NCBI RefSeq assembly: GCF_008757455.1
Contig: NZ_VCMV01000010.1
Span: 1 to 64,000, forward strand
Source of the DNA: Microvirga brassicacearum
GTDB taxonomy: Bacteria; Pseudomonadota; Alphaproteobacteria; Rhizobiales; Beijerinckiaceae
DNA length: 64,000 bases
Reading direction: 5' to 3'
Shown piece after piece: positions 8,055 through 16,287 of the stretch. The translations under genes were made by a program, and so were the position numbers. The stretch's first letter is position 1; the number at the start of each line of letters is the position of its first letter. The notes beneath the pieces were generated by a model that was given only the letters and a program-made list of their open reading frames with translations, did no database searches and was not told the DNA's origin.

Positions 8055-10592
8055 TCACGCGCTCAGGGCCTCGGCAGGCGCCGCTTGGCGCTGCTCCACC
8101 TTCGGCACGCCGCGCTCGAAACGGATGACGGCCTCGAACGGCGGTTGTTCCATGCTCGGGGTCACGTCGGGCGTCACCAGCACCAGTCCGCGGCCGATCA
8201 GCGACCGGCGCAGATTAGCCACCAGCGCCTCGGCGGTCGCCGTCGGCAGGCCCTCGAGCGCCCGCTGCACTACCAGGATATCGGGCCGGCGCACGAGGCA
8301 GCGCACGAGATCGATCATCGCGACCTCGCTTAAGGTGAGATCGCTTCCCTGCATGTCGATCGGGGTGTTGAGGCCGATGCGCGCCACCTCGGCGTCGAGG
8401 CCCCGGTCGGTGAGGACGCGGCGGATGACCTGCTGGATCGCAGCCTCGGCGCCGGCCTGATCGGCAGCAACTCGGCCGAACAGCAGATTGTCCTGTACGT
8501 TGGCGGCGGCACAGAGCCGTGCCGCATCGTAAAACTCGATGGCAGGCTGCAGGCTGACCGGCAGCATGCGGGCGAGATCAGCGCGGGCGGTGACGATCCG
8601 CGCCTCCATCGCCTCGTCGATCAGCCCCAGGCGATGGCGGCTCTCGTTGTAGCGCAGCGCGAGGCCGATCAGGCGCTCCTGATCGCGCCCGGTCTGGACC
8701 CCACGCCGGTTCTCCCGTCGGCGCTCGACCAGGTCCTCGAAATAGGGGCGATCGGTGGCGGAAAAGAACGAGAAACGCTCGAAAAGCGGATGTCCGTCCG
8801 GAATCTCGGCGAAGATCTCGATCATGCTGGTGGCAATCGAGAGGCCCATTCGCGCGAGCGGCTTGGTCAGGTCCTCGGCCTCGAGAATGGCGCGGATGAA
8901 CGGATGGCCGGCGAGTCGATCCTCCCGGAACGTGTCGCCGATGGCCTTGCCGAACAGGAGATTCTCACCGACCGTGGCGTAGCGGTTATAGCGCTGCGCT
9001 TCGAAAGGATCGACGAAACGGTCCAGATCTTCGGCGACCAGCGCCGCCTGCACGGCACGGCGGGCTTCCACGATGGCGGCCGCGAGCCTGTCCTCGCGTT
9101 TCGGATCGAGGCTGCCGGACAGGCCTCGCGCATGGATGAGGCGGTCGAGCGCCGTCGTCACGATGGCGTCGGAAAGCCGCGCATCCATTTCGGCCTCGTC
9201 GCCCAAGCAGCCATAAAGCAGATTGTCGCGCAGGGTGCCGGGGATCAGCACGGTCTCTCCCGCAAGCGCGATCCGGCGCGCCCGCTCGACCGCCGGTACC
9301 GCCGCCAGGTTGACGCCCCCAAAGGTTAGATGGCCGGTCGAGGGGGCGATCCGCCCGCCCAGCAGGGAGGCCAGAACGCGCGGACCGGCGTCGCCATCCC
9401 CGGTCAGCGCCACATGAGCCGGGAAGGCGATGCGCAGATCGACGCCCGCGATCCGCGATCCACTTGCCGGGTCGAGGGCCGAGACCCCTTCCGCCACCAG
9501 CGCTCCACTGTCCGGGAGGGCGACGGGTGCCATCTCCCGGGCGCGGGGCCGGACGGCGTTCAAGGCCTCGCTCACGCTGGAGAGCAGCATCTTGGTGCGC
9601 TCCACCACGCGCCGCCATTGCACCGATTCCCGCGCGCCGAAAGCCGCAAGCGTTGCCGCAAGGCTGGAGGCCAAGAGCGCGCCAGGGCTGACGATGCCGG
9701 GGGTCGAATACCAGACGGCAACAGCCAGGACCGCCATCGGAGCAAGCCAGATCACCGCCACCGAGAGCGCCTCGACGATCGCGAGCCGGCGCTCCCAGCT
9801 TTCGACCGGTCGATGGCGGAGCGCGAGCGCTGTTGCCAGCCGCTCCCGCTCGAAGGCAGCGGTGCCGTGCGCACGGATTGCCGGGACCCGGTGGCGAAGT
9901 TCCGCGAAGGTCTTGTCGACCGTCTCGCCCTCGCGTTGGCGGATACGCCCGATATCGATGCGAAGCCGCAGCCGGTGGGCGTTCAGGGCCGCGCCGACGA
10001 CCATGACCACCGCCAGCGCCAGGCCGAAATGCCAGTTGACGAGCAGCACATAAACGAACGCGAGCGTCACCATTCCGGTCAATCGCACGGACGCCAGCAG
10101 GGCGGCGCCGAGCACCCGTCCTTCGCGCGCGAGATCGCCCGCCGCGAGGTCATGCAACGCCTCCACGTCGGATTCGAGCGATACCGGCGCCCTCAAGGAT
10201 GCGTCGAGGATCGTCGCGCGGAGGCGCGTGATCACGCGCGCGCCGATTCCCACGATCAGCCAGTCGAGCAGGACGGAGAGAACCGCCACGATGAGGGGCA
10301 CGAGCACGAGGCCGCAGACGGCAACGAAAGCCAGCAGGTCCGGGGCGAGCGCGAAGCCGGGCAGGATGACCAGCGGCGCCGCGGCGATCTCGCGCGGCAG
10401 CGGAATGGCCAGCCGCAGAAAAGCGGCCGCGTCGGCGGCAATGCCGGGGGCGCCCGTCGCGATATCGGTCGCCACGCGGATCATCTCCAGGCCGAGAAGC
10501 AGAACGAGGCCGGAGAGCGTCAGGAGCAGAAAGCCCAGGACGTGCCGCCAAGGGCTGGTTTTCCAGGTCAGGCGCAGTGGATCGCGCTCCAT
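8055..10592 (-). CDS. ABC exporter-like protein with degenerate nucleotide-binding domain
   Basis: 845 residues: a type IV exporter-like membrane domain (about 1-340, five to six hydrophobic segments) and a long C-terminal ATPase-like region. The normal motifs are all altered: Walker A position reads GDGDAGPR (398-405, no Lys), the signature region is LTLSE (752-756), Walker B is ILVVQRA (772-778, Asp and Glu replaced by Gln and Arg) and the switch region is VTPDV (806-810, no His). About 250 residues separate the Q-loop and signature regions instead of roughly 60. The post-Q-loop motif (D/E)NLL(F/Y)G occurs three times (456, 543, 701). I recall long ABC proteins of this kind in other Rhizobiales; function unknown. 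It probably heads an operon with the MBL gene. Confidence 0.88.
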   Translation of the reverse strand: MERDPLRLTWKTSPWRHVLGFLLLTLSGLVLLLGLEMIRVATDIATGAPGIAADAAAFLRLAIPLPREIAAAPLVILPGFALAPDLLAFVAVCGLVLVPLIVAVLSVLLDWLIVGIGARVITRLRATILDASLRAPVSLESDVEALHDLAAGDLAREGRVLGAALLASVRLTGMVTLAFVYVLLVNWHFGLALAVVMVVGAALNAHRLRLRIDIGRIRQREGETVDKTFAELRHRVPAIRAHGTAAFERERLATALALRHRPVESWERRLAIVEALSVAVIWLAPMAVLAVAVWYSTPGIVSPGALLASSLAATLAAFGARESVQWRRVVERTKMLLSSVSEALNAVRPRAREMAPVALPDSGALVAEGVSALDPASGSRIAGVDLRIAFPAHVALTGDGDAGPRVLASLLGGRIAPSTGHLTFGGVNLAAVPAVERARRIALAGETVLIPGTLRDNLLYGCLGDEAEMDARLSDAIVTTALDRLIHARGLSGSLDPKREDRLAAAIVEARRAVQAALVAEDLDRFVDPFEAQRYNRYATVGENLLFGKAIGDTFREDRLAGHPFIRAILEAEDLTKPLARMGLSIATSMIEIFAEIPDGHPLFERFSFFSATDRPYFEDLVERRRENRRGVQTGRDQERLIGLALRYNESRHRLGLIDEAMEARIVTARADLARMLPVSLQPAIEFYDAARLCAAANVQDNLLFGRVAADQAGAEAAIQQVIRRVLTDRGLDAEVARIGLNTPIDMQGSDLTLSEVAMIDLVRCLVRRPDILVVQRALEGLPTATAEALVANLRRSLIGRGLVLVTPDVTPSMEQPPFEAVIRFERGVPKVEQRQAAPAEALSA

Positions 10593-10813
10593 ATCGTCTC
10601 CCTGGATCGCTCGAACGCCGGAACGTTATCGAAGCGGAACCGTAAGGACCAGAGGCCGCGCGTTAAAAGTTGGCGCCAACGCCTCGTATCCGCCGGCTGC
10701 GCGAGGTCTCAAAGGTCGCGCACCCCTCGTTTCCGGGGTTTCCGACTCTATGTTTGTGCCTTACTCGCATTCTATCTTGCCTGGATGACCCTGGAGGATA
10801 GTAACAGGCCACG

Positions 10814-11368
10814 ATGATTTCAGCCCAAACGCTCGATCCGGTTTTTCACCTTATCCTCGATCTCTCGGCCCACCAGCCCGCGCCGGGCGTTCCCGCCCGC
10901 CTGCGGGAATTGTTTTGCGAACTCTCGGAAACCGAGAACGCGGACGCCGCCCAGGAGGTCGAAGAGGTGATCTGGACCCTGTGGACTTCGCATGAGGACC
11001 GCGATGCCGAGGAAATCATGGCTGAGGCCATCGAGGGGATGGAAGTCGGTGCGCTCGACGCGGCGCGAATCCTGCTCGACGACCTGACTGAGCGCTATCC
11101 GGATTGGGCCGAGGCCTGGAACCGGCGCGCCACCCTGTGCTTCATCGAAAAGCGCGATGCCGACTGCCTCGCGGATATCGAGCGCACACTTGCTCTCGAA
11201 CCCCGCCATTTCGGAGCCATCTCGGATTTCGGTCATGTGTGCCTGCGCCATGGGCACCTGAACGAGGCGAGGGCGGCCTTCCAGATCGCCCTCTCGATCA
11301 ATCCGCATCTCGAAGACCTGGCTGAAATCCTCGAAGACCTCGCGCCGCACACGTTGATGTTGCACTAG
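10814..11368 (+). CDS. Tetratricopeptide-repeat protein
   Basis: A 184-residue soluble protein with two or more TPR units in its C-terminal half (residues about 75-160; W-A-E-A-W-N-R-R-A-T-L and FGAISDFGHVCL segments typical of TPR helices). Acidic N-terminal half. A ggagg lies 16 bases before ATG 10814, a loose spacing. Divergent from the ABC protein, so 10593-10813 must hold both promoters; I see no clear operator there. TPR proteins are scaffolds; no partner can be named. Confidence 0.85.
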   Translation: MISAQTLDPVFHLILDLSAHQPAPGVPARLRELFCELSETENADAAQEVEEVIWTLWTSHEDRDAEEIMAEAIEGMEVGALDAARILLDDLTERYPDWAEAWNRRATLCFIEKRDADCLADIERTLALEPRHFGAISDFGHVCLRHGHLNEARAAFQIALSINPHLEDLAEILEDLAPHTLMLH

Positions 11369-11718
11369 AGCGTTTGCAGGAGATCGGCCCGAAGGGTTGC
11401 TCCCGCCGCATCTCGTCGATCCCTGTCGGCCGCACCGTTCAGGATCCAAATTCAAGCCGCGTCGCTCAGGGGTCTGCTGTCCGCCCGGCGATCCCGCCTG
11501 GCCAGAACATGCGCAGAATTACGAGCCGCTCAGAGCCATCAAATCCTATGTGTTCATACGGGGACGACGTTGGACTTGCGTGCTATCAGGCAGTCTGAAC
11601 CAAAAGCCTTCGATCTGCAAAAGATGATCTCGCGCTTCTCCAGTACGAAAAAATAGCGATTTAAATACAGGCAAACTCATCGTGCACGATTATCTTAATT
11701 CGTTGCAAACAATTGGGT
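11369..11718. other. Gene-free interval before the LuxR-type regulator
   Basis: 350 bases without a credible gene. Two overlapping plus-strand frames of 74-76 codons have no ribosome binding site and no recognisable protein character. Base composition drops sharply towards AT after about 11560, and the last 60 bases contain the palindrome at 11679-11690 and probably the promoter of the regulator. Confidence 0.6.
11679..11690. promoter_or_regulatory. Perfect 12-base palindrome, candidate operator of the LuxR-type gene
   Basis: ATCGTGCACGAT is a perfect palindrome ending 28 bases before ATG 11719 in an AT-rich leader. Such placement suits an autoregulatory operator for the downstream HTH regulator, but no binding data exist and a single 12-base palindrome can occur by chance. 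Confidence 0.35.
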
Positions 11719-12867
11719 ATGGATTCTAAGGTAATCCTGAGGCTGATCGGCAGTATTTACGATGCTGCCCTTGACCCAGAGTTGTGGGACGTTTTTCTTG
11801 CGAGTTTCTCAGCGCACTTCAAGGGAAACGCAGGTCTCTTCTCACAAAATATCACCAGTAACGAAGTTGGACTGGTCAAATATGGTGAAGCCGACCTCGC
11901 ATACGCAAAACTGTATCAAGATTACTACGCCCACGTAAATCCCTGGTACCGAAACATATGGTCGGGCGGGGTCAACCCGATCAACCAGGAAGGCAGGCTC
12001 TTCTTCGGTTCCGGGCTTGTCGATCCGCGCGAGCTCGAACGCACGGAGTTCTATGCCGACTGGCTGCGGCCGCAAGGAATATACGAAACCCTTGCAACGC
12101 CGGTCCTCGTCAGTGGCGCAGGCATAACGAACCTGACGATTTTGCGGTCCCGCCGGCATGCCGCTTTCGAGCCTCACGAAGTCGAGGCTTGGCGCGAACT
12201 GCTCCCGCACATCAGGCGCGCCGTGCAGGTTCACGAGAAACTGCATCACGCCGATGCTCACTACCGCAGCGCCCTTTCGGCGTTCGATCACCTTAAGACC
12301 GGCGTGATCCTCGTGCGGGAGGATGGATGGATCATTTTCGCCAACGCCAGTGCGGAGAGCATCTTGTCGGCAGGCCACGGCCTCTCGACCCGCTTCGGCC
12401 GCATCTGCGCTCTGTCCTCGAAGGACACTGAGGCTCTCCTGCACGCCATCAAGGAAGCGGCATCGACCGGAATGGGAAGAAACACGCATGCGGGCACCAA
12501 GCTCGCCTTGCCGTTCGGCCCGTCGCAAGCTCTGTCCGTCATGGTCAGTCCGATGACGACCGAGCAGCACCTGGAGCTCCGCCATGGTCCGGCAGCCATG
12601 CTGTTGGTGGAGCATCCGCTGACGCGGAACCCCGATGCGACGACCGAACTGGCGCGGCGATATGGATTGACGGGGGCGCAGACCCGTTTGCTGGAAGCCA
12701 TCCTCAATGGCAGAAAGTTGGCTGATTACGCCGACGAGGCCCGCCTGAGCATCAATACCGTCAAGAGCCACATGAAGCAGATTTTCGAGAAGACCGGCGA
12801 AAACAGGCAGGCCGACCTGATCCGCCACTTTCTCCGCGGCAGCGGCGACACGACCCGCAAAAGCTGA
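11719..12867 (+). CDS. LuxR-family HTH transcriptional regulator
   Basis: A 382-residue regulator with a long N-terminal sensing region (a PAS-like stretch around ILVREDGWIIFANASAESIL, residues about 196-215) and a C-terminal LuxR/GerE helix-turn-helix, residues about 312-372 (LTGAQTRLLEAILNG, then SINTVKSHMKQIFEKTG). It lacks a response-regulator receiver and a clear autoinducer-binding domain. ATG 11719 was preferred to the TTG two codons earlier. The first 250 bases and the leader are more AT-rich than the flanks. No obvious target operon next to it. Confidence 0.88.
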   Translation: MDSKVILRLIGSIYDAALDPELWDVFLASFSAHFKGNAGLFSQNITSNEVGLVKYGEADLAYAKLYQDYYAHVNPWYRNIWSGGVNPINQEGRLFFGSGLVDPRELERTEFYADWLRPQGIYETLATPVLVSGAGITNLTILRSRRHAAFEPHEVEAWRELLPHIRRAVQVHEKLHHADAHYRSALSAFDHLKTGVILVREDGWIIFANASAESILSAGHGLSTRFGRICALSSKDTEALLHAIKEAASTGMGRNTHAGTKLALPFGPSQALSVMVSPMTTEQHLELRHGPAAMLLVEHPLTRNPDATTELARRYGLTGAQTRLLEAILNGRKLADYADEARLSINTVKSHMKQIFEKTGENRQADLIRHFLRGSGDTTRKS

Positions 12868-12945
12868 ATGCAGGTTCTCTGCGTGTGAGCCGCAACGCGA
12901 CAATCGCGCCATTGCGAGGTTTGCCCGGCAGGGTAATCTGCCGCG

Positions 12946-13458
12946 ATGTCCGATTCGATCGTTTCCCCTTCAGCCGGCGATTTGCCCGCGCGTCCGGTCC
13001 TGCGGCCCGACGGCCGGCAATCGCCGACCGCGCTTCACGTGCAGCGCGGCGTGAGGCGGCTCTTCGCCCAGCTCGGCCAAGCCACGCTGCCGGAACTCAC
13101 TTTGGCGAACGGGCGGCGCGCGGACGTGATCGCGCTGGCGCCGAACGGTCTCCTGACGATTATCGAGATCAAATCCTGCGTGGCGGATTTTCGCGCCGAT
13201 CGAAAGTGGCCGGATTACCGGGATTTCTGCGACCGCTTCTATTTCGCCGCGCCCGACACCATGCCGGTGGAGATCCTGCCCGAGGATTGCGGTCTCATCG
13301 TCGCCGATTCATTCGGCGCGGCCATCCTGCGGGATGCAAGCCACCACCCGCTCGCCGGTGCGCGGCGCAAGGCCGTGACCCTGCGCTTCGCGCAATCGGC
13401 AGCGTTTGCGCTTCATCAGCTGGCAGATCCCGACCTCGTGCATGACGGCGGACTTTAA
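12946..13458 (+). CDS. mmcB: MmcB-family DNA repair protein
   Basis: A 170-residue protein of the MmcB (DUF2217) family, whose Caulobacter member belongs to the SOS regulon and helps mitomycin C resistance with ImuB/DnaE2. The restriction-endonuclease-like core is visible: an acidic residue in RRADVIAL, then IEIKSCVADFRADRKW (residues about 74-89) holding the E-x-K of a PD-(D/E)xK fold. Its stop overlaps by 4 bases the stop of the convergent regA. I found no good alphaproteobacterial SOS box (GTTC-N7-GTTC) upstream. Confidence 0.88.
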   Translation: MSDSIVSPSAGDLPARPVLRPDGRQSPTALHVQRGVRRLFAQLGQATLPELTLANGRRADVIALAPNGLLTIIEIKSCVADFRADRKWPDYRDFCDRFYFAAPDTMPVEILPEDCGLIVADSFGAAILRDASHHPLAGARRKAVTLRFAQSAAFALHQLADPDLVHDGGL

Positions 13459-14012
13459 CGCGGAGCGCGCTTTGCCAGAATTCGCTGCAGGGTGCGGCGG
13501 TGCATGTTGAGACGGCGCGCGGTCTCGGAGACGTTCCGGCCACACAACTCGTAGACCCGCTGGATATGCTCCCAGCGCACACGGTCCGCCGACATGGGAT
13601 TTTCCGGCGGCGTTGCCCGCTCTCCCGGGATCGCCATCAAGGCAGCGTGGATCTCGTCGGCATCGGCGGGTTTCGCCAGATAATCGAAGGCGCCCATTTT
13701 GACCGCCGTCACCGCGGTGGCGATATTGCCGTAGCCGGTCAGGATGACGCCCCGCGCCTCGGGGCGGCGATTCTTCAAACGCTCGATCACGTCGAGGCCG
13801 TTGCCGTCGCCCAATCGCATGTCGATGACCGCGAAAGCAGGAGCCTCGGACTCGATGGCGCTCAGGCCCTCGGCCACGCTTTCGGCCACGCGGACCTGAT
13901 AGCCGCGCGCTTCCATGGCGCGCGCCAGACGGCTTGAGAACGGACGATCGTCGTCCACGATCAAGAGGCTCTTGTCGGCACGCTCTTCGAACGCCAGCGG
14001 CGCATCGGCCAT
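13455..14012 (-). CDS. regA: RegA/ActR/PrrA-type redox response regulator
   Basis: A 185-residue response regulator partnered with RegB. Receiver domain with LLIVDDD near residue 17, phospho-acceptor Asp in AVIDMRLGDGNG, the conserved Lys in YLAKPAD, then a Fis-type helix-turn-helix (ETARRLNMHRRTLQRILAKR) at the C-terminus. This family controls energy metabolism (respiration, carbon and nitrogen fixation, photosynthesis) in response to redox state. ATG 14012 was chosen over 14030 because gggagat lies 7 bases before it. It follows regB on the same strand by 73 bases; no senC/prrC gene lies between them. Confidence 0.94.
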   Translation of the reverse strand: MADAPLAFEERADKSLLIVDDDRPFSSRLARAMEARGYQVRVAESVAEGLSAIESEAPAFAVIDMRLGDGNGLDVIERLKNRRPEARGVILTGYGNIATAVTAVKMGAFDYLAKPADADEIHAALMAIPGERATPPENPMSADRVRWEHIQRVYELCGRNVSETARRLNMHRRTLQRILAKRAPR

Positions 14013-14085
14013 CAGAACATCTCCCTGCATGTCGCCAAAACTCCTTGGAACGCGAAGCCACTCGGGATAGTCGGACTCACTCCGT

Positions 14086-15465
14086 TCAGTCTCTCATATG
14101 GGAATTGTTGCTCTCCTGCGTGAGAGTTCCCCTCGCCTCCGGCTGCGGCGAAATTGCCGCACCCCTTTCAAACGCCTGACGGGCCCAAACGATCCGCGCA
14201 ACGGCACCCGAATCGGGATAAGCCGCATTCGTCAGCGTCAATTGAGCGCCGGATCGTTCCAGCAGCGTCTTGGCGATGAAGAGGCCGAGGCCCAGCCCGC
14301 CGCCTTCTCCGCTGCTGTCCAGTCTGGCCGACGCACTTCGCGTCGTCACGTAAGGCTCCCCGACGCGCAGCAGGATATCGGGTGCGTAGCCTGGCCCGTC
14401 ATCCCTGATCTCGATGACAACGTCGCGATCGGTCCAATGCGCCGCGATGCTCACGCGGGCTTTGGCGAAGTCCGCCGCGTTGTCGAGAATGTTCGACAGG
14501 CCATAGACCACCCCGGGATTGCGCCGGACCATCGGCTCCGGACCCTCGCCGCCGGTCTTCACCGCCACATCGAGATCGAGCGCGCGCTGGGGCGCCACGA
14601 TCTCCTCGACCAGATGGCTCAGGGTGATGGTTTCGAGGAACGCCGATTCCTCCTGCCCCATGGAGGTGAGCTTGGTGAGGATGCTGCGGCAGCGCTCGAC
14701 CTGCTCACGCAGGAGCCTGAGGTCGTCGGCGACCGGACCTTTCTGCGGCAGGGAATGATGCAGTTCCTTCACCACGAGCGCGATGGTGGCGAGCGGGGTT
14801 CCGAGTTCGTGCGCGGCCGCGGCCGCCAGCCCGTCGAGCTGGGACAGGTGCTGTTCGCGGGCCAGCACCCGTTCGGTCGCCGCCAGCGCCTCGGCGAGTT
14901 GGCGCGCCTCCTCGGCAACCCGCCACGCATAGATGCCGGTGAAAACGATGCCGAGCAGGATCGCGGTCCAGATGCCGGTCACATAGAGGAACGGCAAGGT
15001 CAGCGTCTCGCCCGGAAACCACGGCAGGGGACGGTGGGTGAGGGCGAGCACCGTGGACAACCCCACCGCCAGCAGGCCGAGCGCGAGCGTGCGCTCCGGC
15101 GTCAAGGCGGTGGCGGAAATCAGGACCGGCGCCAGAAACAGGATCGCGAACGGATTGGCGAGCCCGCCGGTCAGGTAGAGCAGACCTGCGAGCTGCAGGA
15201 TATCGAAGGCGAGCAGGATGGTGGCCGCATTGTCGCCAAGGCGGTGGCTCGCCGGAAATTCGATGCGCAGCACCAGGTTGACCGACGCGGAGGCGGCGAT
15301 CACCACGAAGCAGAGGCCGAAGGGCAGCTCGAACCCGAGCCCGAACCGCACCACCGCCACCGCCAACGCCTGGCCCGCAATGGCAAGCCAGCGCAGGCGC
15401 ACCAGGGTGTCGAGACGCAATTGCCGGGCATTGCGCGTCAGCGGCGTCGGGTTGAGTTCATCCAT
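14086..15465 (-). CDS. regB: RegB/ActS/PrrB-type redox sensor histidine kinase
   Basis: A 459-residue membrane kinase with six hydrophobic segments, the quinone-sensing motif GGLANPF between segments, an H-box AAAAHELGTPLA and an ATPase domain with N-box LSNILDNAADFA and G-boxes DDGPGY and GGGLGLGLF. A Cys lies exactly 40 residues after the phospho-accepting His (in V-E-R-C-R), matching the redox-active Cys265 relative to His225 of Rhodobacter RegB. It senses redox state and phosphorylates RegA, encoded immediately downstream. The start is ATG 15465. Confidence 0.95.
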   Translation of the reverse strand: MDELNPTPLTRNARQLRLDTLVRLRWLAIAGQALAVAVVRFGLGFELPFGLCFVVIAASASVNLVLRIEFPASHRLGDNAATILLAFDILQLAGLLYLTGGLANPFAILFLAPVLISATALTPERTLALGLLAVGLSTVLALTHRPLPWFPGETLTLPFLYVTGIWTAILLGIVFTGIYAWRVAEEARQLAEALAATERVLAREQHLSQLDGLAAAAAHELGTPLATIALVVKELHHSLPQKGPVADDLRLLREQVERCRSILTKLTSMGQEESAFLETITLSHLVEEIVAPQRALDLDVAVKTGGEGPEPMVRRNPGVVYGLSNILDNAADFAKARVSIAAHWTDRDVVIEIRDDGPGYAPDILLRVGEPYVTTRSASARLDSSGEGGGLGLGLFIAKTLLERSGAQLTLTNAAYPDSGAVARIVWARQAFERGAAISPQPEARGTLTQESNNSHMRD

Positions 15466-15529
15466 GCGCCAAGGATAGGGCCTTTCCGCCCCGCGCCAAG
15501 GAAGACTTGGCCGTACCCGGCTCGGCCGC

Positions 15530-15889
15530 TCAGGGTTTCGCCGTCACAGCATGGGCCTGCCGGCTGTCGTCCGGCGCCTCGTCGCGGTCATCCAGGCCAT
15601 AATCGCGAATTACGGACGCGATGCGCAGGCGGTAATCCCGGAAGATTCCGGCCCGCCCCGCCGCCTGCGTCTTGCGGTGCGCGGGGAGGTTGCGCCATTG
15701 CCGCACCGCCTCCTCGTCGCGAAAGAACGACAGCGACAGGAGCTTCCCGGGCTCGCTCAGGCTCTGGAACCGTTCGATGGAGACGAACCCATCGATCCGC
15801 TCCAGATCGGCGCGCAGAGCGGCTGCTAGATCGAGATAATGCTGCGTGCGGCCCTCAGCGGGCCAGACTTCGAAGATGACGGCGATCAT
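15530..15889 (-). CDS. Antibiotic biosynthesis monooxygenase (ABM) family protein
   Basis: A 119-residue ferredoxin-like-fold protein of the ABM type, with the N-terminal strand MIAVIFEVWPAEG and core segments GFVSIERF and LLSLSFFRDEEAVRQWR typical of this group. Members range from monooxygenases to stress proteins, so the reaction is not predictable. ATG 15889 overlaps the stop of the upstream NIPSNAP gene as ATGA, making a tight two-gene operon likely controlled by the divergent ArsR-type regulator. Confidence 0.82.
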   Translation of the reverse strand: MIAVIFEVWPAEGRTQHYLDLAAALRADLERIDGFVSIERFQSLSEPGKLLSLSFFRDEEAVRQWRNLPAHRKTQAAGRAGIFRDYRLRIASVIRDYGLDDRDEAPDDSRQAHAVTAKP

Positions 15890-16215
15890 GGCTGGATCAG
15901 CTTTCCGTGCGGCGCGGAGGCGAGACGAAGAAACATGCGATCCTCCCGCCGGATGAACTGTTCTTTCTTGGCGAACTCGTAATTTGCCCGGCCCTGCGGG
16001 TCCGCTTTGAGGCGCGCCCGGTATTGCTCGTATGCGGCAAGGCTGTCGATGTTATAGACCCCATAGGCGGTCGTCGCCGAGCCTTCGTGTGGCGCATAAT
16101 ACCCGATCAGATCGGCGCCGCAGCGCGGGATGGCCTCGCCCCAATTGCGAGCATATTCGTCGAAGGCCTCGGTCTTGAAGGGATCGATTTCGTAGCGAAT
16201 GAAGCAGGTGATCAT
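15886..16215 (-). CDS. NIPSNAP-family protein
   Basis: A 109-residue dimeric alpha-beta barrel protein of the NIPSNAP family (MITCFIRYEIDPFK start, GYYAPHEGS and YGVYNIDSL segments). Function of bacterial members is unclear. ATG 16215 was chosen because translation upstream of it is antisense to the divergent regulator. It is translationally coupled to the ABM gene and faces the ArsR-type gene across a 72-base shared promoter region holding an inverted repeat. Confidence 0.85.
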   Translation of the reverse strand: MITCFIRYEIDPFKTEAFDEYARNWGEAIPRCGADLIGYYAPHEGSATTAYGVYNIDSLAAYEQYRARLKADPQGRANYEFAKKEQFIRREDRMFLRLASAPHGKLIQP

Positions 16216-16245
16216 CGGTTTTTCCTTATGTACGAGCCCAAATCC

Positions 16246-16277
16246 TAGCCGATTGATCGACGCGGATGCTTCGGCTA
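16246..16277. promoter_or_regulatory. Inverted repeat in the NIPSNAP/ArsR divergent promoter, candidate operator
   Basis: TAGCCGA, 18 bases, then TCGGCTA form a perfect 7-base inverted repeat in the 72 bases between divergent starts at 16215 and 16288; GATCGA also occurs twice within and beside it (16255, 16279). The geometry suits binding by the dimeric winged-helix regulator encoded at 16288, regulating both directions. Confidence 0.45.
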
Positions 16278-16287
16278 TGATCGAAGT

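Noticed and set aside
9330-10817. 495-codon plus-strand frame opposite the ABC protein
   Set aside because: No ribosome binding site, extreme Arg/Asp/Gln composition, and wholly antisense to a protein with clear membrane and ABC-like features.
11374-11627. Two overlapping small plus-strand ORFs between the TPR and LuxR genes
   Set aside because: No ribosome binding site, no protein-like composition, and they overlap each other in different frames.
12868-12945. Possible SOS box upstream of mmcB (GTTC-N7-GTTC)
   Set aside because: One half-site gttc is present but the second position reads gtga, so the consensus is not met.
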